A DNA stretch of 64,000 bases from Flavicella sediminum (GCF_006381105.1 NZ_VDET01000002.1:1463578-1527577), one strand, 5' to 3'; numbered from the stretch's first letter, positions 1-9,849 are shown. Notes: generated by a model not told the origin, from the letters alone. Numbers and translations are program-made.

Positions 1-558
1 TGGCCGGAACGAATAGGAGAAGTAACTCCCGTATTTGTATATACCTCTGGAGATGAGGCAGAATTATTTTTGAACGGGAAATCTTTAGGAAGAAAAAAGA
101 AAGGTCAATATGAATACCGATTGGTTTGGAAAGATGTAATTTATAAGCCAGGAGAGTTAAAAGTAGTTGCTTATAAAAACGGAAAAAAATGGGCGGATGC
201 AAAGGTAAAAACAACTAGCAAAGCAAGTAGAATTTCTATGGAAGCAGATAGAAGTATCATTGATGCCGATGGACAAGATGTGTCTTTTATAACGGTAAAA
301 GTTACCGATAGAAAAGGACAGGTGGTTCCTAGAACTCACAATTCAATAAGTTATACCATTAGCGGGCCAGGAGAAATTATGGCTGTTGGAAATGGAGATC
401 CTACAAGTCACGAATCCTTCCAAGCTACAACAAGAAAAGTTTTTAACGGAATGGCTTTGGTGGTGGTTCGTTCTAAAAAAGGAGCAACAGGAAAAATTAC
501 CATTACAGCTACATCAAAAGGATTAAAAGAAACAAAAACAGTACTAACAACAAAATAA
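1..558 (+). CDS. GH2 beta-galactosidase-like enzyme, C-terminal fragment
   Basis: The reading frame is open from base 1, so this is the 3' end (185 residues) of a gene that starts outside the window. The first part (EAELFLNGKSLG) matches the DUF4982-type beta-sandwich near the end of GH2 beta-galactosidases. The rest (ITVKVTDRKG, then GPGEIMAVGNGDP) matches the Ig-like GH2 C-terminal domain that often follows it. The catalytic TIM barrel is not in the window, so substrate and activity cannot be read here. Its stop overlaps the ATG of the following sulfatase by one base, so the two are translationally coupled. That context suggests removal of beta-galactose from a sulfated galactan. The family call is fairly safe; the substrate is inference. 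Confidence 0.8.
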   Translation, partial: WPERIGEVTPVFVYTSGDEAELFLNGKSLGRKKKGQYEYRLVWKDVIYKPGELKVVAYKNGKKWADAKVKTTSKASRISMEADRSIIDADGQDVSFITVKVTDRKGQVVPRTHNSISYTISGPGEIMAVGNGDPTSHESFQATTRKVFNGMALVVVRSKKGATGKITITATSKGLKETKTVLTTK

Positions 559-2066
559 TGAAACAGTTTTATAATAAGTTAGCTTGTAGTTTGTTAATTG
601 CAACAAGTGTATTTTCAGTTAAAAGTAGTGCGCAAAGCAAGCAACCCAATGTGGTTGTTATCATGGCAGATGACATTGGTTTAGGTGATTTGAGTTTTTA
701 TCAGAAACAAAGAAAGGATAAGAAAATCACGGTAAAAACTCCGAATATTGATAAGTTGATGGATCAAGGAATGCGATTTACGGATGCACATTCGCCAGCA
801 TCTTTATGTGCTCCTACTCGTTTTTCTATGTTAACGGGGAATTATTCTTATAGAAATTCTAGACCATTTGGGGTTTGGACTCCAGAGGCAGATGCTTTGA
901 TTGATAGCAATGGTTACACTACTAGTGCGCGAATTGCAAAAAAAGGAGGTTATACGACAGCTTTTTTTGGGAAATGGGGACTTGGAGGTTCTTGGATTAG
1001 AGAAAAAGGAAAAAAGATTGATCATGCCTATTTAAATGGAGGTGCGTTGAGTTATGGTTTTGATTATGCTTGTGAATTGCCAGAAGGAATTCAGAACCAA
1101 CCATACGCTTTCTACGAAAATAGAAAATGGCAAAAGTTAAAGTCTAATTCTGTTTTAAAAGAATTAGACGCCCATCAAACAGGGTATGCTACGTCAAAAA
1201 AACACAAAACACGTGGAGGTATTGGAGATTCTAATTGGGATCCAAAAGAAGCAGGAAATATTTTAGCGCACAAAGCAGTAGCTTATGTTAAAAATCAGAA
1301 AAAAGAAAATCCTTTCTTTCTATATTATTGCAGTCAGGCCGTGCACATTCCTCACGAACCACCCGCTGAATTTGATGGGGTTAAAGTGGCAGGAACGACA
1401 CCTGGAGATCATGGAGATATGATTTTTGAATTGGATTTGCAAGTAGGATTGATTGTAGGGGCTTTAAAGAAAACAGGGGCTTATGAAAATACCCTATTTA
1501 TTTTTACATCAGACAACGGAGGTTTGTCTTTTGATAAAGAAATGAAAAAAGCGGGACACGATACCAGTCATGGATTATCTGGAAGTAAAGGTTCTATAAA
1601 TGAAGGAGGCCATAGAGTTCCTTTTGTAGCGGTTTGGCCAGGGGTTATAAAACCCAATACAGTATCTAATGAACCGATAGTTGGGCAAGATATAGTGGCT
1701 ACTTTGGCTGCTTTAGGAAATCAAAAATTGGACAAAACGAAGGTGTTGGATTCAGCAAATTTATTGCCGTTTTTTAAGGGAGAAGCTTCAGAAAAAGCAC
1801 ATACGTATTTACTACATCAATCTGCAGGAGGACCTAGTTTTGCTTTAAGAGATGGAGACTGGAAATTGATTTTAAAATCGGATGTGAAGAACAAAGCCAA
1901 TAAGTTGGGGAATTTAACCAATGTAGCTTTGTTTAATTTAAAAGATAATTTGTCAGAAGACGAATCTAAAAATTTGATCAACAATGCAAGCTATGCTAAA
2001 AAAATTGCAGAGATGAAAGCAACTTATATTCGACTTAGAACTACAGGTGTAAGTACCGTAAACTAG
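558..2066 (+). CDS. S1-family formylglycine sulfatase
   Basis: A 502-residue secreted sulfatase with an N-terminal signal peptide (to about residue 26). The metal-binding Asp pair is in MADDIG (D38, D39). The sulfatase signature LCAPTRFSMLTG places the Cys to be oxidised to formylglycine at C84. FTSDNGG near the middle and the His/Lys-rich stretch around GHDTSHGLSGSKG supply further active-site elements. Such enzymes hydrolyse sulfate esters and need a formylglycine-generating enzyme in trans; none is seen in this window. It is joined to the GH2 gene by a one-base overlap and followed by a terminator, so these two genes end a transcript. Which sulfate position is cleaved cannot be read from the sequence. 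Confidence 0.9.
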   Translation: MKQFYNKLACSLLIATSVFSVKSSAQSKQPNVVVIMADDIGLGDLSFYQKQRKDKKITVKTPNIDKLMDQGMRFTDAHSPASLCAPTRFSMLTGNYSYRNSRPFGVWTPEADALIDSNGYTTSARIAKKGGYTTAFFGKWGLGGSWIREKGKKIDHAYLNGGALSYGFDYACELPEGIQNQPYAFYENRKWQKLKSNSVLKELDAHQTGYATSKKHKTRGGIGDSNWDPKEAGNILAHKAVAYVKNQKKENPFFLYYCSQAVHIPHEPPAEFDGVKVAGTTPGDHGDMIFELDLQVGLIVGALKKTGAYENTLFIFTSDNGGLSFDKEMKKAGHDTSHGLSGSKGSINEGGHRVPFVAVWPGVIKPNTVSNEPIVGQDIVATLAALGNQKLDKTKVLDSANLLPFFKGEASEKAHTYLLHQSAGGPSFALRDGDWKLILKSDVKNKANKLGNLTNVALFNLKDNLSEDESKNLINNASYAKKIAEMKATYIRLRTTGVSTVN

Positions 2067-2085
2067 TGTTAAATAAGATTCTTAC

Positions 2086-2123
2086 AAAAGCACAGAACTC
2101 AATTGGGTTTCTGTGCTTTTTTT
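2086..2123 (+). terminator. Rho-independent terminator after the GH2-sulfatase transcript
   Basis: A 12-bp perfect stem (AAAAGCACAGAA with TTCTGTGCTTTT) and an 11-base loop, ending in a run of seven T. It lies 20 bases after the sulfatase stop. Confidence 0.85.
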
Positions 2124-2217
2124 ATGAATACAATTCTACAAGTACAAGAAAAACACACAGATAGACAAAGTGTAAAATAAAATTAGATTAATTTGCTTCA
2201 AATTGATTTTAAATAGA

Positions 2218-3771
2218 ATGATGAGAAAATATCTTTTAGTCGCAATTTCCTTAATTGCCTTTGCTGTTCAAGCTCAAAAAGCAAATAAACCGAATGTAGT
2301 ATTAATTTATGCCGATGATTTAGGACGTGGAATGTTGGGGGTATACGGACAAAAAATTATAAAAACACCTAATATAGATAAGTTGGCAACACAAGGGGTG
2401 CAATTTGAAAGAGCTTATGGTGCTATGTATTGCGCACCCGCAAGGGCTAGTTTGTTAACGGGTATGCATGATTGTCATGGAAGCAATCAGTTGGATATTG
2501 TAAAAGCAGGAATCTATAAAGACTTAGACCATGGTTTAACTTTTGATGAAATTAAAAGTAAAATAAATGCTGTTGCAGTGCCTGCTAAAAAGGATGAATT
2601 ATTTTTAGCGCAAGTTGCTCAAAATGCAGGCTACAAAACAGGTCAGTTTGGAAAATTAGAATGGGGTTTTGCTACCACCCCAGAACGTTTGGAACGTCAT
2701 GGATGGGACGAACATTTTGGTTATTACGACCATCTCCGTTGTCATGGATTTTATCCACCATTTTTGTTTGAGAATGGTGAAAAAGTAGCAATTCCGGGGA
2801 ATACTTATATAGATTGTGCCAAAACTACCGAATTTGATTCCCCAGAAAATTATAAAAAACGCTGGGATATGACTGGAAAAGCAGTCTATTCAGAAAATAT
2901 CATCATGGAGAAATTGCTTTCTTTTATAGAGAGAAATAATCCTAAGAAAACGGAGCAACCTTTCTTTTTGTATTTCCCATCACAATTACCTCATGGACCC
3001 ACAGCTACTCCGGAAGTGCATAAAGATTTTAAAAACAATCCCAATTTGACGGAGTTAGAAAAAGAGTACGCATCCATGGTTAAAATGCTAGATGAGGATG
3101 TGGGTAGAATTTATAAAAAATTGGAGGAGTTGGGTATTTTAGACAATACTATTATTGTTTTTACGGGTGATAATGGACATGAAATTTATTATCCAGAAGT
3201 TGGTAGAACTTCTAAAGGAAGAAAGAATGTAAAGGGAGAAGTGTACGACAATGTGCACACCCGATACAATAGTGTGGTTACCGGTGATGTTTTTGATGGA
3301 AACGATGGCATGTCGGGTAAAAAAAGAGATAGCTGGGAAGGTGGTACCAGAGTGCCAATGTTTTGGTACTGGGAAAATCAAATAAAAGGAGGTCGAGTTT
3401 CGAATCAAATAGTTAGCAATTACGATTTCTTAAATACCTTGGCAGAGGTAGTTGGAGAAAAACAAGCAAAGGAAAAAGATGGTGTTTCTTATGCGAAAGC
3501 AGTGTTTGGTGGCAAAATTATAAAAAGAGATCCTATTGTTTTTTCTTCTGTAACCGGCCCCGCAATGGTTACTCAAGAAGGATGGAAAATAAGATATGTA
3601 ACAAAAAAGGACGTATTTCAGTTGTATTATTTACCCAACGATTATGAAGAACTAAATGATTTGGCTTTGCTTGAACCGAAGCGATTAGAAAAATTAAAAA
3701 AACAGCTTTTTAAAGAATGTGACAATGATTGGAAAAATGGATTTGGACCTAGAACTATTCGCGTAAAGTAG
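2218..3771 (+). CDS. S1-family formylglycine sulfatase
   Basis: A second secreted S1 sulfatase, 517 residues. The longer frame from a TTG at 2203 is unlikely: the signal peptide reads naturally from the ATG pair at 2218/2221 (MMRKYLLVAISLIAF, cleavage after AQA). Seen: ADDLGRG (metal Asp pair), YCAPARASLLTG with the formylglycine Cys at C72 counted from 2218, and FTGDNGHE later. An Ala follows the Pro (CAPAR), which is still within C-x-P-x-R. The gene stands between two terminators and so is probably transcribed alone. The position between a GH2 and a GH150-like gene suggests work on a sulfated galactan. Substrate is inferred. Confidence 0.88.
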   Translation: MMRKYLLVAISLIAFAVQAQKANKPNVVLIYADDLGRGMLGVYGQKIIKTPNIDKLATQGVQFERAYGAMYCAPARASLLTGMHDCHGSNQLDIVKAGIYKDLDHGLTFDEIKSKINAVAVPAKKDELFLAQVAQNAGYKTGQFGKLEWGFATTPERLERHGWDEHFGYYDHLRCHGFYPPFLFENGEKVAIPGNTYIDCAKTTEFDSPENYKKRWDMTGKAVYSENIIMEKLLSFIERNNPKKTEQPFFLYFPSQLPHGPTATPEVHKDFKNNPNLTELEKEYASMVKMLDEDVGRIYKKLEELGILDNTIIVFTGDNGHEIYYPEVGRTSKGRKNVKGEVYDNVHTRYNSVVTGDVFDGNDGMSGKKRDSWEGGTRVPMFWYWENQIKGGRVSNQIVSNYDFLNTLAEVVGEKQAKEKDGVSYAKAVFGGKIIKRDPIVFSSVTGPAMVTQEGWKIRYVTKKDVFQLYYLPNDYEELNDLALLEPKRLEKLKKQLFKECDNDWKNGFGPRTIRVK

Positions 3772-3800
3772 TTTTTTGTGAAATTCATACTGAAACTTTC

Positions 3801-3836
3801 AAACCTAACAGGTTTTAAAATCTGTTAGGTTTTTTA
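3801..3836 (+). terminator. Rho-independent terminator
   Basis: An 11-bp perfect stem (AAACCTAACAG with CTGTTAGGTTT), a 10-base loop and a T run. The remaining 205 bases before the next gene show no clear TAnnTTTG promoter and no RNA gene that I can recognise. Confidence 0.85.
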
Positions 3837-4041
3837 GTTGTTACATAGTTGCTTAAGGATATAGAGCATAATGTTGGTGCTATAATTTATATAAAAATTT
3901 ACGCAGAAACACATCAATATTCTTGTTGATACATTTGATATACTTAGAAGAACAGCCTTTGTGATGGTTTTTTATTTATTTGCGAAGTAACTTATAAGAG
4001 CCGTCGCTTTTATTGAAAAATTCATTTAAAAAAATAAACTG

Positions 4042-6744
4042 ATGAGACAAACCAAAAATAAATTTACAGGCGTAAAATACGTTCATTTAGTCGTATTTGT
4101 ATTCTTTTTAATTGCAAATTCTGTGGTAGCAAATACTTTTGTAAAAGAAGGTTTGGGTTCAGAAATGAGCAATATTAGAAATGCTGTTGTTGCTACCGTA
4201 AAAGGAAAGCAGGTTGTTTATCTGTCTAAATTAAGTGATGGAGTTGGTTGTTACTCTTTGGATGGAAAAAAAATATGGTCGTTTAAAATTGAAGACGCCG
4301 CGGTTATTTTTGAAATTTTATCGAAGGATATTGATGGCGATGGAAATGATGATTTGTTGGCGGTATCGGGAAATGGAACTGTGTATTGCTGGAGTAGTTT
4401 AGGAAAACTATTATGGAAATACAGCCCAGATCATAAAGTACGTTTTTCAGAAGTAGCTGTTGTGAAAAATGACAATAGGCTTCAAATTTTTGTAGGAGGA
4501 AATGATTATTTGCTGTATGAGTTAGATGCTAAAGGAAAATTAGTTTCAACTACAAAAATTAAAGGGGTCGTTCGAAAAATTGAAGTTGGAAACTTTTTAG
4601 ATAAGAAGAAAGAAGATTTGTTTTTAATGACCTACAATCATGATAAATTTCGTTGGGAGTTTATGGGGGTTTTAGATCCTAGCACTAAAAGAGTTTTAAA
4701 AGAAACTACCTATACTAAAAAAAACTTGTCGGAATTGAGTAAATCCATGGTTACGGATATTTCTATTGCAGATCTAAACAAAGATGGATTATCAGATATT
4801 TTATTTTTTGCGGATCTTTCGTTTGTGCCTTTCTTTTGTGCATTAGATGCTAATTTTGATGTAATTGCAAAATTTAAAGCCAGTAAAAAAGAAGTTCAAA
4901 GATATGGGCATTCTATAGGAACTTGTTTATTGCCTATTCGCGATGAAATTATGTTTCAACACGGTGGGTTTATGTTCCAATTGGATTTAAAAGGAAAATT
5001 AATTCAAAAATCAGGAACTAGATATGCCAAGCAAAATGAAATTGTTTTTAACGATTTTGTGGTGGCTACTGCTTCTAAACAATTAATAGCTACCGGTGAA
5101 GTTGATGGAGGAAATGGCTTGTATTATTACGATTTAAAAAAATCCAATTGGATTGAAACCAAGCAAACACTTCAAGGAACTTCTGCTTTGGTAGCAGAGA
5201 ATATAGAGCAGTTATACCAGCAAATTTTAGATTTTAAAATGCCAAGCTATCAAAAGCCATCTGATAAAGAATGGGTGATGGTGACGAGTAAAGAAATAAA
5301 TGCCAAGGTAAAAAAATTGAAAGGCAATAAAATTGAGTTCGTCATTCAAAAAGCGCCAAAAGAAAGTACCGACCGAACGGCAATGGTGAACATAATGGGA
5401 GAGATAGCCTTGAAAAAAGACAAACGAGGAAAGTATCAAGATTCTAGAGAAGACATTGTAAATATGGCTAGAAACTACGAAAAGCAAGGACAGCCTTTTA
5501 CGTTTTGGGCAGGGCATGGAAACGATCCTTTTTACATTCAAATTGAAACGTTGGAAGAAATTTTAAAAGTAGCACCAAATACCTGTCGTGGTTTTGTGTA
5601 TGCTGAAATGGCTAATGTTGAAGACCCAAGAGTGATTCATTTTGTAAAAGAGTATGTGCCAAGATTGGCAATGGCAATTCGAGTAAACAACAAGGCGAAA
5701 TTGTATTTTAGATACAAAAATACGTTTTGGGGTTTGACCAATAAATTGCCTTTATGGCAAGAATTATTTTTCTCTAAAAAATACAACGATTTTTTAGTGC
5801 CGGCATCAGAAGATACGAGTAACAGGACACAAGATGTTAATTTAGCTGGAAGAATTGGAATGTTTGCAGCAGATTATGTAGATGATTTTGCCATGCGTTT
5901 GGTAGATGATAACCCGACAAGTTGGAGGCCGTTAACTCCGGGCGGACAGCGATCTATTTCTCCTTATTTAAGACAAGGAGTGATGATGGCGGCTTATGGA
6001 GCAAAACACGGTGTCATAATAGATAATAATTTTACCGAAGAGCCTGGATTAAATGTGCTGTTTGCTTTGATGAAATCGGGAGTGCTTCCTATTGTAGAAA
6101 AAGAAGCTATTTTATCGATAGGTTCTTGGCATTTAATAAAAGAGGTTGACGAACATTTGGTGCATTCAATTGACAATCATCATTCATTAAAACAGTATAA
6201 AAAAGACGATGATAATTCTGTTTTTTCTGTAGCTCAAATGCATTGGGCTGGGACAAGTCTTCCTGAAAATGATTATTCTAAAATAGCCTTAGGTGTTCAA
6301 TACAGATGGTTGAATTATATGCCAGAATTACCACATGGTATGGTACCCATTGCACCCATTGAATACAAAGAAACTTTGGAGAAAAATAATATTCCATATA
6401 GTATAAGTAGCGGAAAAAACGGATTTATAAATGGTAAATCTGTGTCGGCTACAGCTTATACAAATACGTTTAAAAATAGTGTTGAAAAAGGATCGGCTAA
6501 AATGCCAATTATTGTGAAAGGTGCAGCTTGGAGTGCTATTAGAATTGACAAAACGCACGTGCGTTTAATTTTATTGGATCCTGGATATTTGGAACCAGAA
6601 GAACGTGAGGTTCGTATTCTTTTTCAAGGAAAATTACCTAAAAATGGAATCGATATTTTGAGTAAGGAATCTATGAACATAAAAAAGGAAATAAATACAA
6701 AAGTGGCGGCAGGCTCTTTGCGTTTTATTGATTTTGAATACTAA
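4042..6744 (+). CDS. Putative lambda-carrageenase-like enzyme (GH150 type): beta-propeller plus large catalytic-like domain
   Basis: A 900-residue exported protein: a signal segment around residues 12-31, then about 370 residues of beta-propeller with PQQ/FG-GAP-like turns (DIDGDGNDDLL near 96, DLNKDGLSDILFF near 245). A domain of about 500 residues follows that I match to no common family; it carries TFWAGHGND, RGFVYAEMANVEDPR, WRPLTPGGQRSISPY and GAKHGVIID. An N-terminal propeller plus a unique C-terminal domain at about 100 kDa is the published architecture of CglA, the Pseudoalteromonas lambda-carrageenase that founded GH150. The neighbouring GH2 and S1 sulfatases suit a highly sulfated galactan. 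The GH150 assignment rests on architecture and context, not alignment. The alternative is a propeller protein of another unclassified glycan-active family. Confidence 0.5.
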   Translation: MRQTKNKFTGVKYVHLVVFVFFLIANSVVANTFVKEGLGSEMSNIRNAVVATVKGKQVVYLSKLSDGVGCYSLDGKKIWSFKIEDAAVIFEILSKDIDGDGNDDLLAVSGNGTVYCWSSLGKLLWKYSPDHKVRFSEVAVVKNDNRLQIFVGGNDYLLYELDAKGKLVSTTKIKGVVRKIEVGNFLDKKKEDLFLMTYNHDKFRWEFMGVLDPSTKRVLKETTYTKKNLSELSKSMVTDISIADLNKDGLSDILFFADLSFVPFFCALDANFDVIAKFKASKKEVQRYGHSIGTCLLPIRDEIMFQHGGFMFQLDLKGKLIQKSGTRYAKQNEIVFNDFVVATASKQLIATGEVDGGNGLYYYDLKKSNWIETKQTLQGTSALVAENIEQLYQQILDFKMPSYQKPSDKEWVMVTSKEINAKVKKLKGNKIEFVIQKAPKESTDRTAMVNIMGEIALKKDKRGKYQDSREDIVNMARNYEKQGQPFTFWAGHGNDPFYIQIETLEEILKVAPNTCRGFVYAEMANVEDPRVIHFVKEYVPRLAMAIRVNNKAKLYFRYKNTFWGLTNKLPLWQELFFSKKYNDFLVPASEDTSNRTQDVNLAGRIGMFAADYVDDFAMRLVDDNPTSWRPLTPGGQRSISPYLRQGVMMAAYGAKHGVIIDNNFTEEPGLNVLFALMKSGVLPIVEKEAILSIGSWHLIKEVDEHLVHSIDNHHSLKQYKKDDDNSVFSVAQMHWAGTSLPENDYSKIALGVQYRWLNYMPELPHGMVPIAPIEYKETLEKNNIPYSISSGKNGFINGKSVSATAYTNTFKNSVEKGSAKMPIIVKGAAWSAIRIDKTHVRLILLDPGYLEPEEREVRILFQGKLPKNGIDILSKESMNIKKEINTKVAAGSLRFIDFEY

Positions 6745-6869
6745 TTTAGAATTGGTTTACAGTTGAACAAGTATATTGTATTTTAGATTTTGTTTAACTT
6801 TTCTTTTCGTTTTTTATAACTTTAGTGGCGTGCTGAATCCCTATTATTGTAATTCCTAAAATTTAAAAG

Positions 6870-7472
6870 ATGAAAAAAATACTTTTGGCCTTTGTTGTAT
6901 TGTTAACTACAAATGTTTTTGCACAACGTCCTGGAGGTGGAGGTAGGCAACAGAATCGAAATCCACAATCGGAACAAACTCAAAAAAGAGAGAAATTTAG
7001 TGCCAGTAATGCAGCGGGTATTTTTTATTATGACATTGATGAAGTCGTAAAAAAAACAAAAGTTAAAGACGAGCAGAAACAGTACCAAGTAAAAAAAGCG
7101 TTAAGAGAGTACAATGCTAAAATCAGAGAGCTTTCATTTATAAATACAGAAAAATTTGAAGCCTTAGACATTCTTGTAAATTCTATGCAAAAGCGTACCA
7201 ATTCTTTGGGCAGTCAAGCTAGAGATGCTTCTGGAAATAAGGAAAGTGTTCGAAAAAAAATAGGCGCAACCATTCGTCCTGTTAAAGATGAAATTCGACA
7301 TAATGAAAAAGAATTGAATCAATTTTTCGAATCAATCTTATCAAAAAAACAACTAAAAAAGTGGTTGAAATACCAAAAGAAAGAAAACGAAAGTTTACAG
7401 CCTAAGCAAGCTCAAAATAGGGATGGTCAGCGGGATAGACCAGCGGGTGGAGGACGAGGTTCTATGAGATAA
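6870..7472 (+). CDS. Small periplasmic protein with Gly/Arg/Gln-rich ends, unknown function
   Basis: A 200-residue protein with a clear signal peptide (MKKILLAFVVLLTTNVFAQ). The mature start is Gly/Arg-rich (RPGGGGRQQN), the middle is a charged, mainly helical segment of about 130 residues, and the tail is Gly/Arg-rich (GGGRGSMR). The helical centre resembles in style the Spy/CpxP-like small periplasmic proteins of Bacteroidetes, but no diagnostic LTxxQ motif is obvious. It is a single gene between the polysaccharide block and a convergent EEP gene. No function is assigned. Confidence 0.6.
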   Translation: MKKILLAFVVLLTTNVFAQRPGGGGRQQNRNPQSEQTQKREKFSASNAAGIFYYDIDEVVKKTKVKDEQKQYQVKKALREYNAKIRELSFINTEKFEALDILVNSMQKRTNSLGSQARDASGNKESVRKKIGATIRPVKDEIRHNEKELNQFFESILSKKQLKKWLKYQKKENESLQPKQAQNRDGQRDRPAGGGRGSMR

Positions 7473-7478
7473 TTAATT

Positions 7479-7511
7479 AAAAAAATCCTATGGAAACATA
7501 GGATTTTTTTT
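7479..7511. terminator. Bidirectional terminator between convergent genes
   Basis: A 14-bp perfect stem closing a GAAA tetraloop, with A-rich and T-rich flanks, so it can end transcripts from both the periplasmic-protein gene (+) and the EEP gene (-). Confidence 0.85.
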
Positions 7512-7543
7512 GTTTTAAAATTTTAAAAGTATCGCTAATTATT

Positions 7544-8479
7544 TCAAGCTTTAAGTAAAATGTAAACAGGAAAATGATCGCTGTAACCACCTTGGTAATA
7601 TTTTCCAGTATAGGTTCTAAAGGGTTCTCCTTTGTATCTTCCTCTAGGATTCATTAAAAATTCTTTATTGTAAATAGCGGCTTTCTCAAAGTTCAATCGG
7701 CTGTCAGTATCAGAAATAAAATTTTCAGAAATTAATATTTGATCAAAAAGCATCCATTTTCCGTAAAACTTTGAAGAGCCTAAGCCTTTTTTATAGAGGC
7801 CTAACATTGGGTTTGTTAATGGAGAGATGGCTAAATGTCGGTCAATACTTGTATCGCTAGGGTTGTCATTAAAATCGCCCATCACTAATATTTTCGGATT
7901 TTCTTCTTCTAATTTATCTATATGGCTTCGCAGTAATTCTGCAATGGTAATCCTTTTTGCTTTGGTTTCACTTTGCCCCATTCTTTTTGACGGCCAATGG
8001 TTTACATATACATGAACAATTTCATCATACATTTTTCCTTTTACATATAAAATATCTCGGGTATAATCGCGTACATTGTAGTTGTCATAAAGCAAAACTG
8101 TAAGTGCTTCTGTTTCTAGCACTTCAAAAATATCTTTGTTATAAAGTAAGGCGGTATCAATCCCTCTTTCGTCAGGAGAATCGTAATGAATATATTGGTA
8201 AGGGTGCCACTGCATGGCGTCACTTTTTAATAAATCATCTAAAACACCGGCATTTTCTATTTCAGCCAAACCAATTAATACAGGTGGTAATTTGCAATAA
8301 TCGTTGCCAATACTGGCAATGGCTTTTCCTATTTTTTGGACTTTTAAGTTGTAGCGATAAGGGCCCCATTTTTTCTTTCCTTTTGGAGTGAATTCCCTGT
8401 CTAGTGTATATTTGTTGTCTGTAAAATCAAATAGGTTTTCAACATTATAAAAGGCACAGGAAATTAGTTCAGAATTCAT
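7544..8479 (-). CDS. Endonuclease/exonuclease/phosphatase (EEP) family hydrolase
   Basis: A 311-residue metal-dependent phosphoesterase of the DNase I/exonuclease III fold. Seen in order: FYNVENLFDF near the N-terminus (catalytic Asn), GLAEIEN (metal Glu), HVYVNHWPSKR (His), VMGDFNDNPSD (Asp/Asn), and GGYSDHFPVY at the C-terminus (catalytic Asp-His). No signal peptide, so it is probably cytoplasmic. The ATG at 8479 is preferred to the TTG one codon upstream. It diverges from hflX across 80 bases. The substrate (DNA, phospholipid or phosphorylated small molecule) cannot be told; Bacteroidetes homologues are usually annotated only to family level. Confidence 0.85.
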   Translation of the reverse strand: MNSELISCAFYNVENLFDFTDNKYTLDREFTPKGKKKWGPYRYNLKVQKIGKAIASIGNDYCKLPPVLIGLAEIENAGVLDDLLKSDAMQWHPYQYIHYDSPDERGIDTALLYNKDIFEVLETEALTVLLYDNYNVRDYTRDILYVKGKMYDEIVHVYVNHWPSKRMGQSETKAKRITIAELLRSHIDKLEEENPKILVMGDFNDNPSDTSIDRHLAISPLTNPMLGLYKKGLGSSKFYGKWMLFDQILISENFISDTDSRLNFEKAAIYNKEFLMNPRGRYKGEPFRTYTGKYYQGGYSDHFPVYILLKA

Positions 8480-8559
8480 CAATTTTTTCGGTTTTTTCGA
8501 ATGTACGAAACATTCTAAAACTAAATTTAAATTATCTACTATTATTGTACATTTGCACT

Positions 8560-9774
8560 ATGATTGATAAGAAAAAAGTAACCTCTGAAAAAGCGGTCCT
8601 GATTGGAGTTGTAACTCAGTTGCAAGATGAAGATCAGTCGAAAGAGTTTTTGGATGAATTGGAGTTTTTGGTAAATACGGCTGGTGGAGTTTCTATCAAA
8701 AGATTTACTCAAAAACTAGAAAAACCACATCCTAAAACTTTTATAGGCTCGGGGAAATTAGAAGACGTAAAACGATACATAGATACACACCATGTAGGTA
8801 CAGCCATTTTTGATGACGAATTGAGTCCGGCTCAATTGCGTAATATTGAAAAAGTATTGGATTGTAAAATATTAGATAGAACGAACTTGATATTGGATAT
8901 TTTTGCACAAAGAGCCCAAACGAGTTATGCTCGTACACAGGTAGCTTTGGCACAATGTCAATATTTACTGCCAAGGTTAACCAAATTATGGACGCATCTT
9001 GATAAGCAAAAAGGGGGTATTGGATTGCGTGGACCTGGTGAGACGGAAATTGAAACAGATAGACGTATTGTGCGTGATCAAATTGATGTTTTGAAAAAGA
9101 GACTGAAGGTGATTGACAAACAAATGGCCATTCAAAGAAAGAATAGAGGAAAAATGGTGCGTGTGGCCTTGGTAGGTTATACCAACGTTGGAAAATCTAC
9201 TTTGATGAATGTGATCAGTAAATCTGACGTGTTTGCTGAAAATAAATTATTTGCAACTTTAGATACAACCGTAAGAAAGGTGGTTGTAAAAAACATTCCT
9301 TTTTTAATGGCCGATACAGTTGGGTTTATTAGAAAATTACCGACACAGTTGGTAGAATCTTTTAAATCGACCTTAGATGAGGTACGTGAAGCAGATTTTT
9401 TATTGCATGTGGTTGATGTTTCTCATAAGAATTTTGAAGACCATATAGCCTCAGTAAATCAAATTTTATTGGATATTAAAAGTGCTGATAAGCCAACCAT
9501 GATGGTTTTTAATATGATTGATGCTTATACGCATGAGACCATTGATGAAGATGATTTGGTGACTGAAAAAACGGCAGAACATTATACCTTAGAAGAATTG
9601 CAAAAATCTTGGATGTCGAAAATGGGAAACAATTGTGTTTTTATTTCGGCCTTGCATAAGGAGAATTTGGAAGACTTTAAAAGTCGTGTTTATGAAGAAG
9701 TAAAGAAAATTCATATCCAACGCTTTCCGTATAATAACTTTTTATACGACGAGTATTCTGAAGAAGAAGCATAA
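8560..9774 (+). CDS. hflX: Ribosome-associated GTPase HflX
   Basis: A 404-residue GTPase. The N-terminal HflX domain has the glycine-rich signature GIGLRGPGETEIETDRR (153-169), a helical coiled linker (170-195), and a G domain with G1 GYTNVGKS (206-213), G3 DTVGF and G4 FNMID. HflX binds the 50S subunit and can split or rescue stalled 70S ribosomes under stress. The ATG at 8560 is chosen: it lies just after a TAnnTTTG box (TACATTTG, 8548-8555), so the transcript may be nearly leaderless, and the longer TTG start at 8545 would overlap that box. A strong terminator follows immediately. Confidence 0.95.
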   Translation: MIDKKKVTSEKAVLIGVVTQLQDEDQSKEFLDELEFLVNTAGGVSIKRFTQKLEKPHPKTFIGSGKLEDVKRYIDTHHVGTAIFDDELSPAQLRNIEKVLDCKILDRTNLILDIFAQRAQTSYARTQVALAQCQYLLPRLTKLWTHLDKQKGGIGLRGPGETEIETDRRIVRDQIDVLKKRLKVIDKQMAIQRKNRGKMVRVALVGYTNVGKSTLMNVISKSDVFAENKLFATLDTTVRKVVVKNIPFLMADTVGFIRKLPTQLVESFKSTLDEVREADFLLHVVDVSHKNFEDHIASVNQILLDIKSADKPTMMVFNMIDAYTHETIDEDDLVTEKTAEHYTLEELQKSWMSKMGNNCVFISALHKENLEDFKSRVYEEVKKIHIQRFPYNNFLYDEYSEEEA

Positions 9775-9813
9775 AAAAATCCCTTTGAATTATTTTCAAA
9801 GGGATTTTTTTTT
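9775..9813. terminator. Bidirectional terminator between hflX and the DUF3078 gene
   Basis: A stem of AATCCCTTTGA with TCAAAGGGATT, a short A/T loop, an A run on the left and nine T on the right. It sits between convergent genes. Confidence 0.88.
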
Positions 9814-9849
9814 GAGTTGTTTATTTTACAAGCTAAGCTTTGTTGAAGC

